In this document: piece after piece, positions 63,375-64,000 of the stretch | Numbering within the stretch: the stretch's first letter is position 1 | How the letters are laid out: the number at the start of each line of letters is the position of its first letter | Source of the DNA: JAGVSV01 sp040766135 | GTDB lineage: Bacteria; Bacillota; Clostridia; Christensenellales; Aristaeellaceae | Direction: 5' to 3' | DNA: 64,000 nucleotides | Assembly: GCA_040766135.1 (NCBI GenBank) | Contig: JAXGRA010000004.1 | Coordinates: 128,221-192,220 of the forward strand | The notes under the pieces: model-generated | What the model was told of the DNA's origin: nothing | Seen by the model: only the letters and a program-made list of their open reading frames with translations | The model's database searches: none | Program-made: the position numbers and the translations under genes

Positions 63375-64000
63375 TTATTGTACCGGGATATACGCACGCA
63401 CCCAGCTGCCGCCCTGCTGATAATCGCACTGCCAGAAGCCGTTTTCGATGCGCAGTATGTTCAATGTAGTGCCCGCGGGCACGCTGTTTTTGCGCTGTGC
63501 GTACTGGTAGTCCGGGCCATAGTAGGCCGGCGATGCCGCAGGCAAAGACATCGTTGTGTATTCCTCGCTGCCCTCCGGCACAGGCCCCTGCGTGTCGATG
63601 CGTTTCATGCCGGTATACGCACGGTAGGGCAGGCCGCGGATGGTAAACTCCACCAGGCCCCAGGGCGTGCCGCGCGTGGTCACGGTTTCCACCAGCAGGA
63701 TGGGCGTGTCCTTGGGCAGCGTGCCCAATTCCTCGGTGTATTTTGTGCCCGGCCCGCTGCGCGTGGCCATGCGCTGGTTTAAGGTAGCCGGCAGCAAGGC
63801 CGCCTGTGCCGGGGCTGCACCCACCCAATGCGGCGGGGTTAATACCCCCGGCGTCAGCGCGGGCAAATACAGCTGCCCCTGCTCATTTACCGACAAAAAC
63901 TCAATGGTCGGCGATGTTATCCGCCGCCCCCTGGCATCGGCTACCTTGACATATACGCTGCCATAGCCCGTTTCTTCAGGCTTAAACGTGCTTTGCAGGT
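63375..64000 (-). CDS. secreted protein with SH3-like (bacterial SH3/DUF) repeats, C-terminal part
   Basis: The reading frame is open to the window edge, so only the last ~208 residues are present and the N-terminus lies beyond base 64000. Two SH3-like units can be seen: one at RSGPGTKYTEELGTLPKDTP with LVEFTIRGLPYRAYTG, and one at the C-terminus with AGTTLNILRIENGFWQCDYQ ending in WVRAYIPVQ. Such domains usually bind peptidoglycan or mediate surface attachment. No catalytic domain is visible in this part, and the true function depends on the missing N-terminus. Confidence 0.75.
   Translation of the reverse strand, partial: LQSTFKPEETGYGSVYVKVADARGRRITSPTIEFLSVNEQGQLYLPALTPGVLTPPHWVGAAPAQAALLPATLNQRMATRSGPGTKYTEELGTLPKDTPILLVETVTTRGTPWGLVEFTIRGLPYRAYTGMKRIDTQGPVPEGSEEYTTMSLPAASPAYYGPDYQYAQRKNSVPAGTTLNILRIENGFWQCDYQQGGSWVRAYIPVQ

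Overview
The window looks like a chromosomal segment of a Bacillota (Clostridia-like) bacterium. The reasons are the PolC-type replicative polymerase, Rnf complex, short HisG with HisZ, a YerC/TrpR-like regulator, DUF951, LytR-CpsA-Psr protein, strong AGGAGG ribosome sites and parS sites of the Bacillus type. Base composition is moderately GC-rich and rises by eye after about 53.4 kb. Genus cannot be fixed from the sequence alone. No phage, insertion sequence, CRISPR array or tRNA gene was seen.

Layout. (1) 1-8.07 kb, minus strand: one long operon frr - small ORF - uppS - cdsA - dxr - rseP - ispG - polC (partial), joining ribosome recycling, isoprenoid and undecaprenyl carrier synthesis, phospholipid precursor supply and replication. 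(2) 8.08-16.3 kb, minus: a LytR-CpsA-Psr protein preceded by a flavin/Rnf operon in the order ribF-like, rnfG-like, rnfC, rnfD, rnfE, rnfA, rnfB. The RnfG-like protein is 720 residues with six consecutive FMN-binding domains instead of one and sits at the head of the operon instead of between rnfD and rnfE. The adjacent FAD synthetase lacks its kinase half. This is the most unusual feature of the window. (3) 16.4-18.5 kb, plus: a HAD hydrolase and a lipoprotein with four peptidoglycan-binding repeats. (4) 18.6-25 kb, minus: plsX-acpP-rnc-smc-ftsY, with an intrinsic terminator between acpP and rnc. (5) 25-33.1 kb, minus: ftsK behind a secreted unknown, an M16 peptidase, pnp and rpsO.

(6) 33.3-43.95 kb, plus: SRP RNA read directly into glyA, then polA-coaE-lytic transglycosylase-peptide-binding protein-flavin reductase, then rimO-pgsA-recA. 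(7) 44-48 kb, minus: DUF951-lepB-recQ-MATE. (8) 48-53.3 kb, minus: a complete 16S-23S-5S rRNA operon without tRNA genes. Its 23S gene carries a ~139-nt intervening sequence in helix 45, bounded by a perfect 16-bp inverted repeat. A long stem flanking 16S and a stem flanking 23S are visible. (9) 53.46-61.06 kb, plus: a complete histidine operon (yerC/hisR-like regulator, hisZ, G, D, C, B, H, A, F, IE) with a promoter that contains a small palindrome. (10) 61.06-64 kb, minus: an EamA transporter, an M29 aminopeptidase and the C-terminal part of an SH3-like secreted protein.

Two perfect 16-bp parS sites lie 6.4 kb apart, one inside hisD and one upstream of the EamA gene, which suggests that this segment is in the origin-proximal domain of the chromosome.
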